Positions 1 through 10,188 of a stretch of 37,178 nt of DNA are shown piece by piece. Position numbers and translations under genes: made by a program. The stretch comes from Thermoleophilia bacterium. GTDB lineage: Bacteria; Actinomycetota; Thermoleophilia; Solirubrobacterales; 70-9. The stretch covers positions 1-37,178 of the forward strand of contig JAENXK010000009.1 in assembly GCA_016649615.1 (NCBI GenBank), given 5' to 3'. Position 1 is the stretch's first letter. The number at the start of each line of letters is the position of its first letter. Under the pieces are notes generated by a model. That model ran no database searches. It was not told the origin of the DNA and saw nothing but the letters and a program-made list of their open reading frames with translations.

Positions 1-1
1 C

Positions 2-457
2 ACTTCGGGCATGAAGAACCTGATGGACGACCCCGAGCAGATGGAGCTGGTCCGGTCAGGAGCGGTGCCGCTGGAGCAGGTGGTCGAGGAGTTCGTGCGC
101 TTCCATCCGGCCTTCGCTTACATGCGCCGCACCGCCACCCGCGACACCGAACTCTCGGGAGCCGAGATCAAGGCCGGCGACAAGCTGGCCCTCTGGTACG
201 TCTCCGGCAACCGGGACGAGAAGGTCTTTGACAACCCGGACTACTTCGACGTGCGCCGCGAGCCCAACCCGCACCAGGGTTTCGGTGGCGGCGGTCGCCA
301 CTTCTGCCTCGGCGCCGGCCTGGCCAGGCTGGAACTCAAGCTCTGGATCGAGGAGACGCTCAGGCGCTTTGACACGATCGAGCAGTCCGGTGAAGCCGAA
401 CGCCTCAGCTCGACCTTCCTCAACCAGTGGTACTCGATGCCGGTGAAGCTGGCTTAG
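2..457 (+). CDS. Cytochrome P450, C-terminal part (5' end outside window)
   Basis: This is the last ~150 residues of a heme-thiolate monooxygenase, an enzyme that uses O2 and electrons from a redox partner to oxidise an organic substrate. The reading frame is open to the window edge, so the gene is cut by the window and not truncated in the genome. The visible part starts near the end of the I-helix, continues with the K-helix ExxR pair (EEFVRFHP), and contains the heme-binding loop FGGGGRHFCLG, whose cysteine is the axial heme ligand. The protein ends about 50 residues later, as normal for soluble bacterial P450s. Substrate cannot be judged from this part. It converges on the DUF6941-like gene with a 16-base gap. 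Confidence 0.93.
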   Translation, partial: TSGMKNLMDDPEQMELVRSGAVPLEQVVEEFVRFHPAFAYMRRTATRDTELSGAEIKAGDKLALWYVSGNRDEKVFDNPDYFDVRREPNPHQGFGGGGRHFCLGAGLARLELKLWIEETLRRFDTIEQSGEAERLSSTFLNQWYSMPVKLA

Positions 458-473
458 GCGCCGACCGGATCTG

Positions 474-878
474 TCAGGCGACGCGAAACGGGCAGCGGGC
501 AACCGGCTCGCCCTGAATCGAAACCTCGAAAACGTAGCCACCGGGCGGGAGGTCAAGTCCCCGGAAGTTCATCGCGAACGGCGTCGACATCTGTTCTCCC
601 TGCTTCAGGCCGGCAGGACGCCCCATCTCGAACTGCGCCTCCGCCTTGACCTCGCTCCCGTTGATGTTCACCGTCCGGCCGTCATCGTCGAGCAGTTCGG
701 CGATCAGCGGAAGCTGTTGATTGGACATGTCGAAAGGGACGTGGACGATGATTCCCAGCGCCATGTTCGCCGTGGCATCGGCGGCGATACGAGTCCAGCC
801 ACCACCCATCAGATACAGCTTCCCGTCTGCCGACTGGGCGGCATCACAGAGAACGACCGTGGCGGATACGGGTGTCAT
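474..878 (-). CDS. Small DUF6941-like protein of unknown function
   Basis: This 134-residue protein has no signal peptide or membrane segment. It opens with a beta-strand and the run VVLCDAAQSADGKLYLMGGGW, then alternates predicted strands and ends with a strand-rich segment (GGYVFEVSIQGEPVARCPFRV). This resembles the DUF6941 family of actinobacterial and other bacterial proteins as I remember it, a small beta-sandwich of unknown role. It begins with ATG 17 bases after the purH stop on the same strand, so it is probably the last gene of the purine operon transcript. Nothing in it suggests a purine enzyme. Family assignment is from memory of the N-terminal motif and is moderately sure; function is unknown. 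Confidence 0.75.
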   Translation of the reverse strand: MTPVSATVVLCDAAQSADGKLYLMGGGWTRIAADATANMALGIIVHVPFDMSNQQLPLIAELLDDDGRTVNINGSEVKAEAQFEMGRPAGLKQGEQMSTPFAMNFRGLDLPPGGYVFEVSIQGEPVARCPFRVA

Positions 879-895
879 CTCAGGCGGTCTCCACG

Positions 896-2497
896 CTAGT
901 GCCGGAAGTGGCGGTGCCGGGTGAATACCATCGCCGTCTCGGATTCCTCGCAGGCGGCGATCACTTCGGCGTCGCGCTTGGAGCCACCGGGCTGGATGAC
1001 CGAGGTGGCCCCGGCTTCGATCGCCGCGGACGGCCCGTCTGCGAACGGGAAGAAGGCGTCCGAGGCCAGGGCCGAGCCGGCCAGCAGATCGTCGGCCTCA
1101 TCGCCGTGAGCCTCGCGGCACTTTTCCAGCGCCAGCCGGACCGAGTCGACCCGGCTCATTTGACCGGCGCCGATCCCGAGGGTCACGCCGTCCCTGACCA
1201 CGACTATCGCGTTGGAGCGCACGTGGCGGCAGACCGTCCAGGCAAACAGCAGGTCGTTCCAGGCGTCTTCCGAGGGCTTGACTTCGGTCACGACCTCCAT
1301 CATCTGGCGCTGCTCCGGTTCGCCGTCACGGTCCTGGATCAGAATCCCGCCCCTGACCCGTTTGATGTCCTTCTCGCGCGAATCGGGGTAGCGCGGGGCC
1401 TCGTCCTTGAATATCCGGATCGCCTCTTTCTGCTGGAGGATCCCGAGGGCGTCCGCCTCATAGCCGGGTGCGATCAGGACCTCGACGAAGTTTTTGTGCA
1501 GAGCCTCGGCCAGTCTCCGGTCGACCGTCTGGTTGACTGCGATCACGCTGCCGTAGGCCGAGACCGGATCGCAGGAGAGTGCCCGTTCGTAGGCGTCAAT
1601 CCCGCTGTCGCCGAGCGCGACCCCGCAGGGGTTGTTGTGCTTGACGATTACGCAGGCCGGACCCTCGAGGTCGGCGAGCAGCTTGCGGGCCGCGTCGAGG
1701 TCGAGCACGTTGTTGAACGAGAGCGCCCGCCCGTGGAGTTTCGAGAGGTCGCTCAGCACGTGGCTTTCGAGGCCCACCTCCGAGTAGAGGGCCGCCCTCT
1801 GGTGAGGGTTCTCACCGTAAGAGAGGTCGAGCTGCTTCTCGAAAGCGAGCACCCGGTGCTCGGGGAAGGTTTCATAGGACTCGGAAAACCAGGTTGAGAT
1901 CGCGGCGTCGTAGCGCGCGGTCTGTGCGAAGGCTTCGTTGGCCAGCCAGTGGCGGGTCGATGCCGAGATCTCACCGCCGGACTGGCCCATCTCTTCGAGT
2001 ACGGCGTCGTAGCACTCGGGCTTGACCACGACCACGACGTCTTCATGGTTCTTGGCGGCGGCCCTGATCATGGTCGGCCCACCGATGTCGATGTTCTCGA
2101 TAGCGTCCCGGGGACTGACGTCCGGCCGGGCGATCGTCTGTTCGAACGGGTAAAGGTTGACGCAGACGAGGTCGATCGGGGTGATCTCCTCGGCTGCGAG
2201 TACCTCGACATGCTCCGGGTCGGAGCGGCGGGCGAGGATCGCCGCGTGGAGGCGCGGATGCAGGGTTTTCACCCGGCCGTCGAGAATCTCCTTCTGGCCG
2301 GTGAACGCCGACACGTCGGTGGCTTCGATCCCGGCTTCCCGCAGGGCCCGGGCGGTGCCGCCGGTGGAGAGGATCTCGACCCCTTCGGCTACCAGCCCGG
2401 CGGCGAACTCGGTCACGCCGGTCTTGTCCGAGACCGACACGAGGGCGCGCTTTACCTTGATCGGTCCGTTGGTCGGATCAATGTTGTCCATCTCCAC
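896..2497 (-). CDS. purH: Bifunctional AICAR formyltransferase / IMP cyclohydrolase
   Basis: This enzyme catalyses the last two steps of de novo IMP synthesis: formylation of AICAR with 10-formyl-tetrahydrofolate, then ring closure. The 533-residue length is normal. The N-terminal MGS-like cyclohydrolase domain (about 15-150) carries GRVKTLHP (74-81) and [15 protein letters not shown] (136-150). The formyltransferase domain carries the KHNNPCG motif with K286 and H287 and ends in the typical RHFRH-type tail. The start lies 2 bases after the purN stop, so the two are surely co-transcribed. Two in-frame ATGs lie close together at the start (residues 1 and 3); either could be used. Confidence 0.97.
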   Translation of the reverse strand: MEMDNIDPTNGPIKVKRALVSVSDKTGVTEFAAGLVAEGVEILSTGGTARALREAGIEATDVSAFTGQKEILDGRVKTLHPRLHAAILARRSDPEHVEVLAAEEITPIDLVCVNLYPFEQTIARPDVSPRDAIENIDIGGPTMIRAAAKNHEDVVVVVKPECYDAVLEEMGQSGGEISASTRHWLANEAFAQTARYDAAISTWFSESYETFPEHRVLAFEKQLDLSYGENPHQRAALYSEVGLESHVLSDLSKLHGRALSFNNVLDLDAARKLLADLEGPACVIVKHNNPCGVALGDSGIDAYERALSCDPVSAYGSVIAVNQTVDRRLAEALHKNFVEVLIAPGYEADALGILQQKEAIRIFKDEAPRYPDSREKDIKRVRGGILIQDRDGEPEQRQMMEVVTEVKPSEDAWNDLLFAWTVCRHVRSNAIVVVRDGVTLGIGAGQMSRVDSVRLALEKCREAHGDEADDLLAGSALASDAFFPFADGPSAAIEAGATSVIQPGGSKRDAEVIAACEESETAMVFTRHRHFRH

Positions 2498-2499
2498 CC

Positions 2500-3129
2500 T
2501 TACTGGTCGACGATTACCTGCCGGGAATTCTCCCCGGCGATCCTAACCCTGCCGGCCGCGATCATGCCGATCGCCTCGGGGTAAATCTTGTGTTCGACGG
2601 CGTGGATCGCCTGCTCGAGCTCGGCCCTCCCGCAATTTGCGGGAACTTCTACCGCCTGCTGGGCGATCACCGGACCGGTGTCGGTCCCTTCATCGACGAA
2701 GTGCACGGTCACCCCGGTGACCCTGACCCCGTGTTCGATCGCCTGGCCGATCGCGTCAAGGCCGGGAAAAGAGGGAAGCAGGGCGGGGTGCACGTTGACG
2801 ATCCGGCCCCGGAACCGGCCCACGAACTCGGGATCGACCAGCTGCATGTAACCGGCTAGGGCGATCAGGTCGGCGCCGAGCGATTCAATCCAGTCAGCCA
2901 TCGCCGCGTCCCTCGCCCGGCGGTCGGCGTACTCGTCGCGCGCGAAGATCCCGGTCCCGATCCCAGCCGAGCGGGCCCTCTCCAGGGCGAAGGCATCGGG
3001 TTTGTCTGATCCGACTCCGACCACCGCCGTCCCCTCGACCCCGTGGAGCCGGTCGAGGATCGCCTGCAGGTTGGTACCACTGCCGGAGGCCAGTACCACG
3101 ATCCGGAATGAGGTCTCGCTCGAACTCAC
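2500..3129 (-). CDS. purN: Phosphoribosylglycinamide formyltransferase (folate-dependent)
   Basis: PurN transfers a formyl group from 10-formyl-tetrahydrofolate to GAR, the third step of purine synthesis. The 209-residue protein has the family's N-terminal ASGSGTN nucleotide-binding loop (14-20). The catalytic set N112, H114 and D150 lies in VNVHPALLPSFPG and VDEGTDTG, equivalent to E. coli N106, H108 and D144. It lies 32 bases downstream of the enoyl-reductase-like gene and 2 bases before purH on the same strand. No formate-dependent purT is seen in the window. Confidence 0.97.
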   Translation of the reverse strand: MSSSETSFRIVVLASGSGTNLQAILDRLHGVEGTAVVGVGSDKPDAFALERARSAGIGTGIFARDEYADRRARDAAMADWIESLGADLIALAGYMQLVDPEFVGRFRGRIVNVHPALLPSFPGLDAIGQAIEHGVRVTGVTVHFVDEGTDTGPVIAQQAVEVPANCGRAELEQAIHAVEHKIYPEAIGMIAAGRVRIAGENSRQVIVDQ

Positions 3130-3161
3130 CCCGCCATCCTGCCGGAAACTGCCCGCTCTGG

Positions 3162-4415
3162 TCAGTCCGCTCCGGCCGCCCGTACCCGATAGGTGTGCCC
3201 CGCCCGGCGGAGCCGCTCGGTGAGTACTTCGCCCATCGCGGTAGCCGGGGTCAGCACCCCGGCGGCGTCCGGGAGGCGCTCTTCGTCGAGCGCGAGCGCC
3301 AGGGCAGATTCGCCCAGCATCACGGCAGTCGCTTTGTAGCCGGGATCCCCCGAGGCCCGGATCTCACTGACGATCCGCTCGCCGCTTTCGGTTTCCGCAT
3401 GTATGTCTACGTGAAAAAAACCGCTCTCCCGAGCCTTCTCGTCCGGGCCCTCACCGGGATCGGGGAGTATCCGGTCCAGTAGCGCGCGAGTGGGCGCGAA
3501 CGACAGGCCACCCACGAGCGCCGCCATTCCACCCGCGATACCCGCCGCCTTCATCGGTCCGAGTGGCAGCCCTCCGGCGAGCATGAGTTCGCGGTAGCGC
3601 AGGTCGCGACCATAGGCGTATTCCAGCAGTGCGTTGCTGCGCCGGACCACGCGCGTATTGACGCCGCCCATGAGGAACGGCGCGAGAAAACCTCCGAGCG
3701 CCTCGTCGTGAACCACCGAAACCGGATCACGTTCGGGACCGGGGTCCGGATCCAGGGCACGGTCCGGGCTCAGAGAGTAGGGGTCTCCCATCAGCTTGCG
3801 GGCGGCCGGATCGCGACGGGCGGCATCCAGCTGGCCGCGCAGCGAGTCGACTGTTCCGCCGCTCATGCCGCCGCGCATCGACACCATCACGTAGGTCGTG
3901 TCCCGAAGGCCCCCCAGGTCGTGACCGGTCGCGTGGGCGTGGAGAGCGAGGGCCCCGAGATCAGAGGGGATCGAGTCGAAGCCGCATGTGTGGACGATGC
4001 GTGCGCCGCTCGCGCGCGCGTCCGCATCGTGCTCGTCGATAGAGCGGCGCATGAACAGCACCTCGCCGGTCAGGTCGGCGTAGTGGGTGCCCGCGGCGGC
4101 ACAGGCCGCAACAAGGGGCATGCCGTACCGCATGTACGGGCCCACCGTCGTCGCTACCACGCGTGTCGCACCGGCCAGTCGGGTCATTGCCTGCTCATCG
4201 CAGCTTTCCGCGACGATCAGCGGCCACTCCGATGCCTTCTCTCCGAGCTCTGCGCGGGCCCGCTCCAGCCTGTCCGGCGAGCGTCCGGCGAGGGCGATCC
4301 GCAGATCTGCCGGTGCCTGGCGCGCGAGGTAGTCAGCCGTAAGCCGGCCGACGAAGCCGGTTGCCCCGAAAACTACGACGTCAAAATCGCGATTCGCTTC
4401 GTTTGGTGACGGCAC
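3162..4415 (-). CDS. Saccharopine dehydrogenase-like / trans-acting enoyl reductase family protein
   Basis: This 417-residue protein starts with a Rossmann fold (VVVFGATGFVGRLTADYL, 13-30) and then LAGRSPDRL, a pattern expected for NAD(P) binding. The overall sequence (GPYMRYGMPLVAACA, HTCGFDSIPSDLG, MRGGMSGGT) matches the saccharopine-dehydrogenase-like family. That family contains the mycobacterial trans-acting enoyl reductase Rv2953 and its paralogue Rv2449c. In mycobacteria Rv2953 reduces a polyketide intermediate; no polyketide synthase is seen here, so the substrate is unknown. It starts at GTG. It sits between purF (49 bases upstream) and purN (32 bases downstream) and is probably transcribed with them, without an evident role in purine synthesis. 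Confidence 0.88.
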   Translation of the reverse strand: MPSPNEANRDFDVVVFGATGFVGRLTADYLARQAPADLRIALAGRSPDRLERARAELGEKASEWPLIVAESCDEQAMTRLAGATRVVATTVGPYMRYGMPLVAACAAAGTHYADLTGEVLFMRRSIDEHDADARASGARIVHTCGFDSIPSDLGALALHAHATGHDLGGLRDTTYVMVSMRGGMSGGTVDSLRGQLDAARRDPAARKLMGDPYSLSPDRALDPDPGPERDPVSVVHDEALGGFLAPFLMGGVNTRVVRRSNALLEYAYGRDLRYRELMLAGGLPLGPMKAAGIAGGMAALVGGLSFAPTRALLDRILPDPGEGPDEKARESGFFHVDIHAETESGERIVSEIRASGDPGYKATAVMLGESALALALDEERLPDAAGVLTPATAMGEVLTERLRRAGHTYRVRAAGAD

Positions 4416-4464
4416 CGTTGCCTTTCTTCCTGAGCGGCCCGGACGTGTCGGCGGGCAGCCGGGG

Positions 4465-5916
4465 TCAGCGGCCCGACTGGCCGACCGGGAGGACGGCGAT
4501 CTCTTCGAGGTCGAATTTGCCGTCGGCCTCGTCGGGGTCGTCGCCGAGCGGGTAGTTGCCGGTGAAGCAGGCGTCGCAGTGAACCGAGGCCGGGGTGCCG
4601 ACCGCCTCGTAGACGCCTTCCATCGAAAGGTAGGCCAGCGAGTCGGCCCCGATCTCCCCGGCGATCTCGGGGATCGTGCGATCGTGGGCGACCATTTCGG
4701 TCCGGGCCGACATGTCGATCCCGTAGTTGCAGCCGTAGCGGATCGGCGGGGCCGAGATCCGCAGGTGGACCTCGGCGGCCCCGGCGTCCCGCAGCATCTT
4801 GACGATCTGCCGGGTGGTGTTGCCGCGGACGATCGAGTCGTCCACGACGACCACCCGCTTGCCCGAGATGATCTCCGGCAGGGGGTTGAACTTCATCCGC
4901 AGGCCGTGTTTCCGGAGCTCCTGACCGGGCTGGATGAAGGTCCGGGCGACGTAGCGGTTCTTGATCAGGCCGTCGTCCTGGGGCAGGCCCGAGGCCCGGG
5001 CATAGCCGCGGGCGGCCGGGGTGCCGGAGTCGGGCACGGCGATCACCAGGTCGGCGTCGGCCGGCGCCTCGCGCCAGAGGATCTCGCCCATCTGGCCGCG
5101 CACTTCCTGCAGCCGCTTGCCCTCGAGTTTGGTGTCCGGGCGGGAGAAGTAGATGTGCTCGAAGACGCACATCGCGGTGCGCTCCGACTTGACTACCTGT
5201 CGCGATTCGAGCCCCCGCTTGGTCAGAGAGATCATCTCGCCCGGGTTGACCTCGCGGATCAACTCGGCCCCGATGATGTCGAAGGCGCAGCTTTCCGAAG
5301 CGACGACGTAGTGATCTTCGAGCTTGCCCAGCGAAAGCGGCCGGATGCCGTACGGATCGCGGAAAGCGACGATCGCGTGTTTGGTCATGACCACGGTCGA
5401 GTAGGCGCCCTCCATCTGGGGCATCACGTTGGCGACCGCATCTTCGACGTAGCGGCCGTAGTCGCAGGAGATCAGGGCGGCGATGATCTCCGAGTCGGTG
5501 GTCCCGCGGAAAGTGAGGCCCTTGCGCTTCAGACGGTTGTAGATTTCGACCGCGTTGGTCAGGTTGCCGTTGTGGACGAGCGCCACCTCACGGCCGTCAT
5601 CGCGCCAGATCGGCTGGGTGTTTTCCCAGGAACTGCCGCCGGTGGTCGAGTAACGCACGTGGCCGATCGCCATGTCGCCGGTGAGCGCCCGCAGCTTGTC
5701 CTCGTCGAAGACCTGCGAGACCAGTCCGGAATCACGCATCGTCGTGATGTGGCCTCCTTCGCAGGTGGCGATCCCGGCCGATTCCTGGCCCCGGTGCTGG
5801 AGGGCGAAGAGACCGAAGTAGGAGAGTCTGGACACGTCGTGTCCCGGCGCGAAAACGCCAAACACTCCACATTCGTCACGCGGTCCTTCGCGATCCAGGT
5901 AAGTCTGTTCGCTCAA
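4465..5916 (-). CDS. purF: Amidophosphoribosyltransferase (glutamine PRPP amidotransferase)
   Basis: PurF makes phosphoribosylamine from PRPP and glutamine, the committed step of purine synthesis. The 483-residue protein has a short propeptide before the N-terminal nucleophile C16 (DECGVFG), which family knowledge says is exposed by cleavage. A glutaminase domain runs to about residue 240, and the PRPP-binding loop VVVVDDSIVRGNTT lies at 355-368. All four cysteines of the Bacillus-type iron-sulfur enzyme are present (C250, C396, C447, C450, the last two in CDAC), so a 4Fe-4S cluster and oxygen sensitivity are expected. It starts at TTG, with AGGTGG about 11 bases upstream. It follows nhaA by a 112-base gap that could hold an internal promoter. 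Confidence 0.97.
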   Translation of the reverse strand: MSEQTYLDREGPRDECGVFGVFAPGHDVSRLSYFGLFALQHRGQESAGIATCEGGHITTMRDSGLVSQVFDEDKLRALTGDMAIGHVRYSTTGGSSWENTQPIWRDDGREVALVHNGNLTNAVEIYNRLKRKGLTFRGTTDSEIIAALISCDYGRYVEDAVANVMPQMEGAYSTVVMTKHAIVAFRDPYGIRPLSLGKLEDHYVVASESCAFDIIGAELIREVNPGEMISLTKRGLESRQVVKSERTAMCVFEHIYFSRPDTKLEGKRLQEVRGQMGEILWREAPADADLVIAVPDSGTPAARGYARASGLPQDDGLIKNRYVARTFIQPGQELRKHGLRMKFNPLPEIISGKRVVVVDDSIVRGNTTRQIVKMLRDAGAAEVHLRISAPPIRYGCNYGIDMSARTEMVAHDRTIPEIAGEIGADSLAYLSMEGVYEAVGTPASVHCDACFTGNYPLGDDPDEADGKFDLEEIAVLPVGQSGR

Positions 5917-6028
5917 GGTCTGGAAACCACCTGTTGCTGGATGGAAATAGAGGCGTAGGCGGTCTACCTACAAAGAGAGGGTATCAGCGACGGCCCTGGT
6001 GAGAGGGGACCGGACGGGAGGCCCCGGT

Positions 6029-7987
6029 TCAGGCTGACGCGAGGAGTTCCCCGGCCAGGGTGCGGGCGTCATAGGCACCGATGTGGCGGATACCGCCGAT
6101 GAAGAAGGTCGGCGTGCCATGGGCGCCGCTGGCGTCAGCGCTGACCGCGTCCTCCTGGATCCGCCAGGCGTTCCGGCCTTCTTCGACCTCGGTGACGAAC
6201 TGATCGACGTCGAGGTCGAGGTGGCCGGCGTATCCGATCAGGTCCTCGATGTCGAGCTCTCCCTGATGCTCGAACAACAGATCGTGCATTTCCCAGAACC
6301 TGCCTTGACTGGCAGCCGCCTCGGCGGCCTCGGCCGCCAGCTCGGAGTGGGGGTGGACCTCGATCAGGGCGAGGTGGCGGTAGACGTAACGCAGCCGGTC
6401 GCCGAGTTCGGCCCTCAGCTCCTCGATCATGCCGGTGCTCTTTCCGCAGAATGGACACTCGAAGTCGGCGTACTCGACCAGAGTCAGTGGCGCGTCCACC
6501 GGTCCGCGGATGTGATCGCGTTCGGGATCAACCGGCTGATCGAGCTTGCGCGGCAGGCCGGCCTCGGTCTCACCCCTCAGGGCAGCCGCCAGCTTGAAGG
6601 TCAGCCAGCCCAGTCCGGTCGCCAGGACGGCGGCGATCATGATCCCGACCACGGCCTGGTCCTGGAGCACCGGATCTTCAAAGGCCAGGCCGGCGATCAG
6701 CAGCGAGACGGTGAATCCGATTCCGGAAAGTGCGGCGCCGCCGACCATCTGGCCCCCTCCGACCCCACGCGGGATCTCGCCCAGTCCGGATCGGACCGTG
6801 GCGAACACGCCGGCCGTGATGCCGGTGGTCTTGCCGATCACCAGTCCCGCCACCACGCCCCAGGTGACCGGCGAGGAAAGCGCCTCCGCCAGGATTCCGC
6901 CGCGGAGGTCCACGCCGGCGTTGGCCAGGGCGAACAGCGGAACGATCACGTAGCTGGCCAGCGGATGAAGCATCGTCTGAAGGCGCTCGTTCGGGGAGAG
7001 CGCCTGCTGCACGCTGCGATGGGCCGATCGGGCCACGTCCGGCAGTGGCGACTGGCGGAAGGCCCGGGTCTTGCGGTCGGCACGTTCGACATCACCCCGG
7101 GTCGGCGGATGGGCGACCACCAGCAGACCGGCGAGCATCCCGGCAAGGGTCGGGTGGAGGCCGGATTCGATCGCCGCAACTATCAGGATCAGCCCGACGA
7201 ACAGGTAGGCCCCTCCCTGCCATATGCCCAGGCGAGGCAGCAGGGCGATCACCGCCAGGCAGGCCCCGCACACGGCGAGCGCCACCGGGTTGAGCGCATC
7301 GGCGTATACCACCCCGATGATCGAGATCGCGACGATGTCGTCGACGATCGCCAGGGTGAGCAGGAAGACCCTTAGCTGGGTGGAGAATTTTGGCCCGACC
7401 AGGGCGAGCGCCCCCAGTACGAAAGCGGTATCGGTCGCGATCACGATGCCCCAGCCATTGGCCGCCTCGCCGCTCGGGTTGATCAGCAGGAAGATCAGGG
7501 CCGGGATCAGCATGCCCCCGATCCCGCCGATCACCGGGACCGCGATCCGCCGCCGCTCGGTCAACTCGCCCATCGCCAGCTCGCGTCGGACCTCGAGCCC
7601 AATCACGAAAAAGAAGAGCGCCATCAGGCCTTCGTCGACCCAGTGACGCAAGTCGAGGGCGAGCGACCAGTCGCCGAGCGTGACGCTGAGTTCAGTCGCC
7701 CAGAAGGAGACGTAGCTGGAGGCCAGCGGTGAATTTGCCCAGACCAGGGCGATCACCGTGGCGGCGAGCAGCAGCCCGGCCGAGCCGGACTCGGTGGCCA
7801 GGAACTGGCGCATCGGCCGGGCGACCTGGGCCGCCAGGTCGCGCTTGCTCTCGGTCGTGCCGGGATCGCCCTGACCGGGCTCGGGGAGGCAGATCTCGGA
7901 ATCGGGGTCGGGGACCGGGCACGAGTCCGGCTCGGGCTCCGGGACGCGGCAGGAGTCTGGGTCGGGGTCGGGGTCGGACGATGCCAT
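6029..7987 (-). CDS. nhaA: NhaA-type Na+/H+ antiporter fused to a DsbA-like thioredoxin domain
   Basis: This 652-residue fusion has three parts. Residues 1-50 are a low-complexity Pro/Asp/Glu tail with cysteines at 13, 23 and 33, exactly ten residues apart. Residues about 58-470 form the NhaA antiporter, with ATDTAF (D186) and the paired transport aspartates D216 and D217 in [11 protein letters not shown], plus [13 protein letters not shown] later. Residues about 495-650 are a DsbA-family thioredoxin fold with the redox pair CPFC (C511, C514) and the cis-proline loop GTPTFF (P626). NhaA exchanges protons for sodium. As NhaA termini face the cytoplasm, the redox domain should be cytoplasmic. 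Such fusions are known in other bacteria. It lies 20 bases after purL on the same strand. Confidence 0.94.
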   Translation of the reverse strand: MASSDPDPDPDSCRVPEPEPDSCPVPDPDSEICLPEPGQGDPGTTESKRDLAAQVARPMRQFLATESGSAGLLLAATVIALVWANSPLASSYVSFWATELSVTLGDWSLALDLRHWVDEGLMALFFFVIGLEVRRELAMGELTERRRIAVPVIGGIGGMLIPALIFLLINPSGEAANGWGIVIATDTAFVLGALALVGPKFSTQLRVFLLTLAIVDDIVAISIIGVVYADALNPVALAVCGACLAVIALLPRLGIWQGGAYLFVGLILIVAAIESGLHPTLAGMLAGLLVVAHPPTRGDVERADRKTRAFRQSPLPDVARSAHRSVQQALSPNERLQTMLHPLASYVIVPLFALANAGVDLRGGILAEALSSPVTWGVVAGLVIGKTTGITAGVFATVRSGLGEIPRGVGGGQMVGGAALSGIGFTVSLLIAGLAFEDPVLQDQAVVGIMIAAVLATGLGWLTFKLAAALRGETEAGLPRKLDQPVDPERDHIRGPVDAPLTLVEYADFECPFCGKSTGMIEELRAELGDRLRYVYRHLALIEVHPHSELAAEAAEAAASQGRFWEMHDLLFEHQGELDIEDLIGYAGHLDLDVDQFVTEVEEGRNAWRIQEDAVSADASGAHGTPTFFIGGIRHIGAYDARTLAGELLASA

Positions 7988-8007
7988 TGGCAGACGGTCG
8001 CCGGCGC

Positions 8008-10188
8008 TCAGGCTTCGATGCTTTCCGGGAGCGATTCAAACGCCGCCGACGCCTCGGCGACCAGAACCCGGACCTGCTCGCCGCCGGCCGAGATCTCGAT
8101 CGTCCCGCCTCCGGCTTCCCCGATGATCTCGAGTTCGACTCCGCCCCCGCCGAGCGCCTCGATCGCCTGGGCGTGTCCGGCCAGGATGAAACCCCCCGGA
8201 CCCTCGCCGAACAGGGCGTCTTCGGGGCTGAGCTGATGAACCGTCATCACCGGGTCAAGATCGACCTCACAGCCGATGCCGGCGGTCAGGGCGAGTTCGG
8301 CCAGGGTCGTGGCGATGCCGCCGTCGGATACGTCGGTCGCGGTTTCGATCTCGCCCGACCGGACCGCGTCGCGGACCAGCCCGACCGCCCCCCAGATAGC
8401 TCCGACCTCGGCCTCCGGCAGCCCGCTGCCGAGCTCGCCCCTTGCCTTCTCCAGTTCGGAACCGGCCAGCGAGGGATTCAGCGGGCCGACCAGGGCGATC
8501 GTGTCGCCCGCTTTCCAGGGCCGGCCGGCGGACTTCGTGTGGTCCGGGACCTCGCCGACCATGCCGATCACCGGGGTCGGGTAGATCGGGCCGGACGGAG
8601 TCTCGTTGTAGAGCGACACGTTGCCGCCGACCACCGGAAGATCGAGCTCCCGGCAGACGTCGCCGAGACCTTCGATCGAGCGGCTGAGCTGCCAGGCGAC
8701 GGTCGGCTTTTCCGGGTTGCCGAAGTTGAGGCAGTTGGTCACTCCGAGTGGTTCGGCACCGACGCAGGCCAGATTGGCGGCGCACTCGAGCGTCGCTTCG
8801 ATCGTGCCCAGATAGGGGTCGCAGGCGACCCGTCTGCCGTTGCCGTCAATCGCGATCGCGATTGACCGTCCCGCCTCGGGGACGCGGAGCACGGCCGCGT
8901 CGGCGTCTCCGGCCCGGTGGGCCGTGCGCGAGCCGACCAGCGTGTCGTACTGGTCGTATGCCCACTGCTTCGAGGCGATCGAGGACGAAGCGAGCAGGGC
9001 GAGCAGGATCTGACTGGGGTCGGTACTGTCGATCGTGCGCCGGTTGGCATAGATCCATTCCGGGGGCTCGGCCGGGTCGAGGTCGTAGAGCGGACATCCG
9101 TCCACCAGGGCGTCCACCGCGATCTCTCCCACGGTCTCACCGCCGCGAAGGATGCGGAAGTCACCGCTCGCCGTGACTTCGCCGATCACCGCCGAGGCCG
9201 TCTGCCACTTGTCGCAGAGCGCAAGGACCTCGTCCACCCGTTCCGGTTCGACCACGGCCAGCATCCGCTCCTGGGACTCCGAGACCATGATCTCGAACGG
9301 CTCCATATCGGCCTCCCGCAACGGGACCAGACCGACATCGATGTCGATCCCGACCCCGCCGGCCGACGCCATCTCACCGGCCGAAGAGGTCAGGCCGGCT
9401 GCGCCGAGGTCCTGAAGCGAGACCAGCAGGTCTGCCTCCAGCAACTCCTGGCAGCACTCGAGCAGCTTCGATTCCTCGAACGGGTCACCGATCTGGACGG
9501 TCGGCCGCTTGTCGGACTCACCTTCGCCGAGCTCGGCCGAGGCCAGGACGGACGCCCCGCCGATCCCGTCGCGGCCGGTCAGCGATCCCATCAGCACCAC
9601 CTTGTTGCCGACCCCGGACGCGGCCGCCCTGACCATCCCGTCGGTCCGGGCGATGCCGGCGCACATCGCATTGACCAGCGGGTTCTGCTCATACGGCGGC
9701 TCGAAGTAGATCTCCCCGCCGACCGTCGGGATGCCCATCGAGTTTCCGTAGTGGCCGATTCCGCGGACCACACCGTCAAGCAGGTACCGGGTCCGTTCGG
9801 TGTCGAGCTCGCCGAAGCGGAGTGAGTCGAGGATCGCGATCGGGCGGGCGCCGAGCGCGATCACGTCGCGCAGGATGCCGCCGACGCCGGTGGCGGCGCC
9901 CTCGAACGGCTCGACCGCGCTCGGGTGATTGTGGGATTCGACCTTGAAGGCGATCGAAAAGCCGTTGCCGATGTCGACCGCCCCGGCGTTCTCCCCGGGC
10001 CCCATGACCACCCGGACCCCTTCGCTGGGCAGGGTCTTGAGTAGCTTGCGCGAGTGCTTGTAGGCGCAGTGCTCAGACCAGAGCAGGGAGAACATCGCCA
10101 GCTCGACATCGTTCGGCGGGCGTTCCATTTTCTGGCAGATCAGCTCGAATTCGGCGTCGGTCAGCCCGAGTTCGCCGTGCTTGCTCAC
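8008..10188 (-). CDS. purL: Phosphoribosylformylglycinamidine synthase, large subunit PurL
   Basis: PurL is the ATP-dependent synthetase subunit that converts FGAR to FGAM with ammonia delivered from PurQ, using PurS as a bridging subunit. The 726-residue length is that of the small-type, three-subunit enzyme, not the ~1300-residue fused form. The N-terminus has [11 protein letters not shown], followed by [14 protein letters not shown] and [12 protein letters not shown], all typical of the family; two AIRS-like halves follow. The start is GTG, sharing GTGA with the purQ stop (4-base overlap), which suggests translational coupling. Confidence 0.97.
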   Translation of the reverse strand: MSKHGELGLTDAEFELICQKMERPPNDVELAMFSLLWSEHCAYKHSRKLLKTLPSEGVRVVMGPGENAGAVDIGNGFSIAFKVESHNHPSAVEPFEGAATGVGGILRDVIALGARPIAILDSLRFGELDTERTRYLLDGVVRGIGHYGNSMGIPTVGGEIYFEPPYEQNPLVNAMCAGIARTDGMVRAAASGVGNKVVLMGSLTGRDGIGGASVLASAELGEGESDKRPTVQIGDPFEESKLLECCQELLEADLLVSLQDLGAAGLTSSAGEMASAGGVGIDIDVGLVPLREADMEPFEIMVSESQERMLAVVEPERVDEVLALCDKWQTASAVIGEVTASGDFRILRGGETVGEIAVDALVDGCPLYDLDPAEPPEWIYANRRTIDSTDPSQILLALLASSSIASKQWAYDQYDTLVGSRTAHRAGDADAAVLRVPEAGRSIAIAIDGNGRRVACDPYLGTIEATLECAANLACVGAEPLGVTNCLNFGNPEKPTVAWQLSRSIEGLGDVCRELDLPVVGGNVSLYNETPSGPIYPTPVIGMVGEVPDHTKSAGRPWKAGDTIALVGPLNPSLAGSELEKARGELGSGLPEAEVGAIWGAVGLVRDAVRSGEIETATDVSDGGIATTLAELALTAGIGCEVDLDPVMTVHQLSPEDALFGEGPGGFILAGHAQAIEALGGGGVELEIIGEAGGGTIEISAGGEQVRVLVAEASAAFESLPESIEA

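Noticed and set aside
4579-5958. Long open frame (459 codons) on the plus strand across purF
   Set aside because: It is fully antisense to purF, has no recognisable motif and is explained by GC-rich third codon positions. The same holds for long antisense frames over purB, clpB, purL and nhaA.
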